The position numbers and the translations under genes were made by a program. DNA of 64,000 nucleotides from Enterovibrio gelatinilyticus (GTDB lineage: Bacteria; Pseudomonadota; Gammaproteobacteria; Enterobacterales; Vibrionaceae): the NCBI RefSeq assembly GCF_028683095.1, contig NZ_JAJUBC010000025.1:20088-84087 (forward strand), given 5' to 3'. Below the pieces are notes generated by a model. It searched no databases. It was not told the DNA's origin and saw only the letters and a program-made list of their open reading frames with translations. Of the stretch, positions 63,517 to 64,000 are shown one piece after another. The number at the start of each line of letters is the position of its first letter. Position 1 is the stretch's first letter.

Positions 63517-63990
63517 ATGACCAGTTTAATGAATATAAGTGTTTTTACTGCTCTCATCTTGGCGTCAAGTCATCTTCGTGCTGATAGTTATGACTTCAAA
63601 CCAGGCTTATGGGAAAATTCATCTACAATCGAAATAATAGAAATAGACGCACCTCCTGAAGCTGAAACAATGATGAGGAGTACGTTTGAAAGGGGAATGG
63701 AGACAGAAACAGTATGTTATAAAAGCTTAGATTATTTATTGGAACTTGATGCAGATCAAGAATTTGTATGTAAAAAAGAAATAAAACGTATTAGTGCCAA
63801 CAAGATGGAATTAGAAGAGTCATGTACTGGAACAGATATGAAATCTAAAACGGTTGGTGAAGTGAATTTAAATGGGAAAACCTTAACCTCAACCTCAATA
63901 TCTGAATTTGAAACGCCATTCCATGACGGACCAATTAAAATTAAATTGAAAGTGGTTTCGAGTGGGAAATATATTGGAGCTTGCAATTAA
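63517..63990 (+). CDS. DUF3617-family periplasmic protein (cassette gene)
   Basis: A 157-residue protein with a signal peptide (about 1-22) and a DUF3617 domain: FKPGLWENSSTIEI near the start, paired cysteines (VCYKSLDYL, FVCKKE, SCTGTD, IGACN) and a lipocalin-like strand pattern. DUF3617 is of unknown function. CAAGGA lies eight bases before the ATG. It is the last complete gene in the window and its attC starts right after the stop. Confidence 0.82.
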   Translation: MTSLMNISVFTALILASSHLRADSYDFKPGLWENSSTIEIIEIDAPPEAETMMRSTFERGMETETVCYKSLDYLLELDADQEFVCKKEIKRISANKMELEESCTGTDMKSKTVGEVNLNGKTLTSTSISEFETPFHDGPIKIKLKVVSSGKYIGACN

Positions 63991-63992
63991 TC

Positions 63993-64000
63993 GCCTAACA
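63993..64000 (+). repeat. Start of attC site 8 (cut by the window end)
   Basis: GCCTAAC at 63993-63999 fits the RYYYAAC left core exactly and lies two bases after the DUF3617 stop, as in a normal cassette. The rest lies outside the window, so the array continues to the right. Confidence 0.65.

Noticed and set aside
1..64000. CRISPR array
   Set aside because: No regularly spaced direct repeats of 24-40 bases and no cas genes were found; the only regular repeats are short tandem arrays and attC sites.

Overview
The window reads as chromosomal DNA of a marine gammaproteobacterium of the Vibrionaceae (Vibrio/Grimontia/Enterovibrio type; genus not decidable here). Reasons: the yccT-rlmI-acyP-tusE-yccA neighbourhood known from enteric bacteria and vibrios, a large secreted GH18 chitinase, aapJQMP, a TRAP transporter with its own two-component system, and a right-hand array of gene cassettes separated by VCR-like attC sites.

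Layout. 0.1-5.4 kb: an ABC exporter and a chitinase with two CBM5/12-like modules. 5.8-12.1 kb: a propionate (2-methylcitrate) operon, GntR regulator-prpB-prpC-prpD-prpE, with three copies of an ATTGTCGAC-type palindrome upstream. 12.2-17.3 kb: DUF2057 gene, rlmI, a chemoreceptor, acylphosphatase, tusE and yccA. 17.5-21.7 kb: the aapJQMP amino-acid ABC transporter. 22.25 kb: tRNA-Ser(UGA), followed by an AT-rich accessory segment (22.4-29.2 kb) with orphan membrane or unknown proteins, a caspase-like (C14) protein, a complete ISL3-family insertion sequence and a family of imperfect intergenic repeats, one copy of which was split by the IS. 29.2-33.1 kb: a domain-permuted GH3 beta-glucosidase divergent from an AraC regulator.

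33.2-40.2 kb holds a divergent catabolic cluster. One side encodes an M24 hydrolase, an Asp/Glu-racemase-type enzyme, a DMT transporter and an M20 amidohydrolase. The other encodes a YheO-type regulator, RidA and a diaminopropionate ammonia-lyase. Together they look like a pathway for an N-acylated or cyclic diamino-acid compound. 40.6-45.0 kb: a degenerate Ser/Thr kinase, a LysE exporter, and a small orphan type VI secretion cluster (vgrG-DUF6931-PAAR) whose vgrG is frameshifted in an A6 run. 45.5-47.6 kb: a NupC-type nucleoside transporter with a structured leader, and another LysE-family exporter. 47.9-53.1 kb: dctPQM-type TRAP transporter, Cache histidine kinase and NarL-type regulator in one direction. 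53.4-59.4 kb: LysR regulator, a DUF5519 protein, two lipoproteins and a DUF2306 membrane protein.

From about 59.5 kb to the end the DNA is an integron-type cassette array: all cassettes point right, most end in an attC-like site, and they encode two GNAT acetyltransferases, a DUF3617 protein and several unknowns. No integrase gene lies to the left where the cassette orientation predicts it, so this looks like an attC cluster lacking an integrase (CALIN) or a detached part of a larger integron. No rRNA genes or CRISPR arrays were seen.
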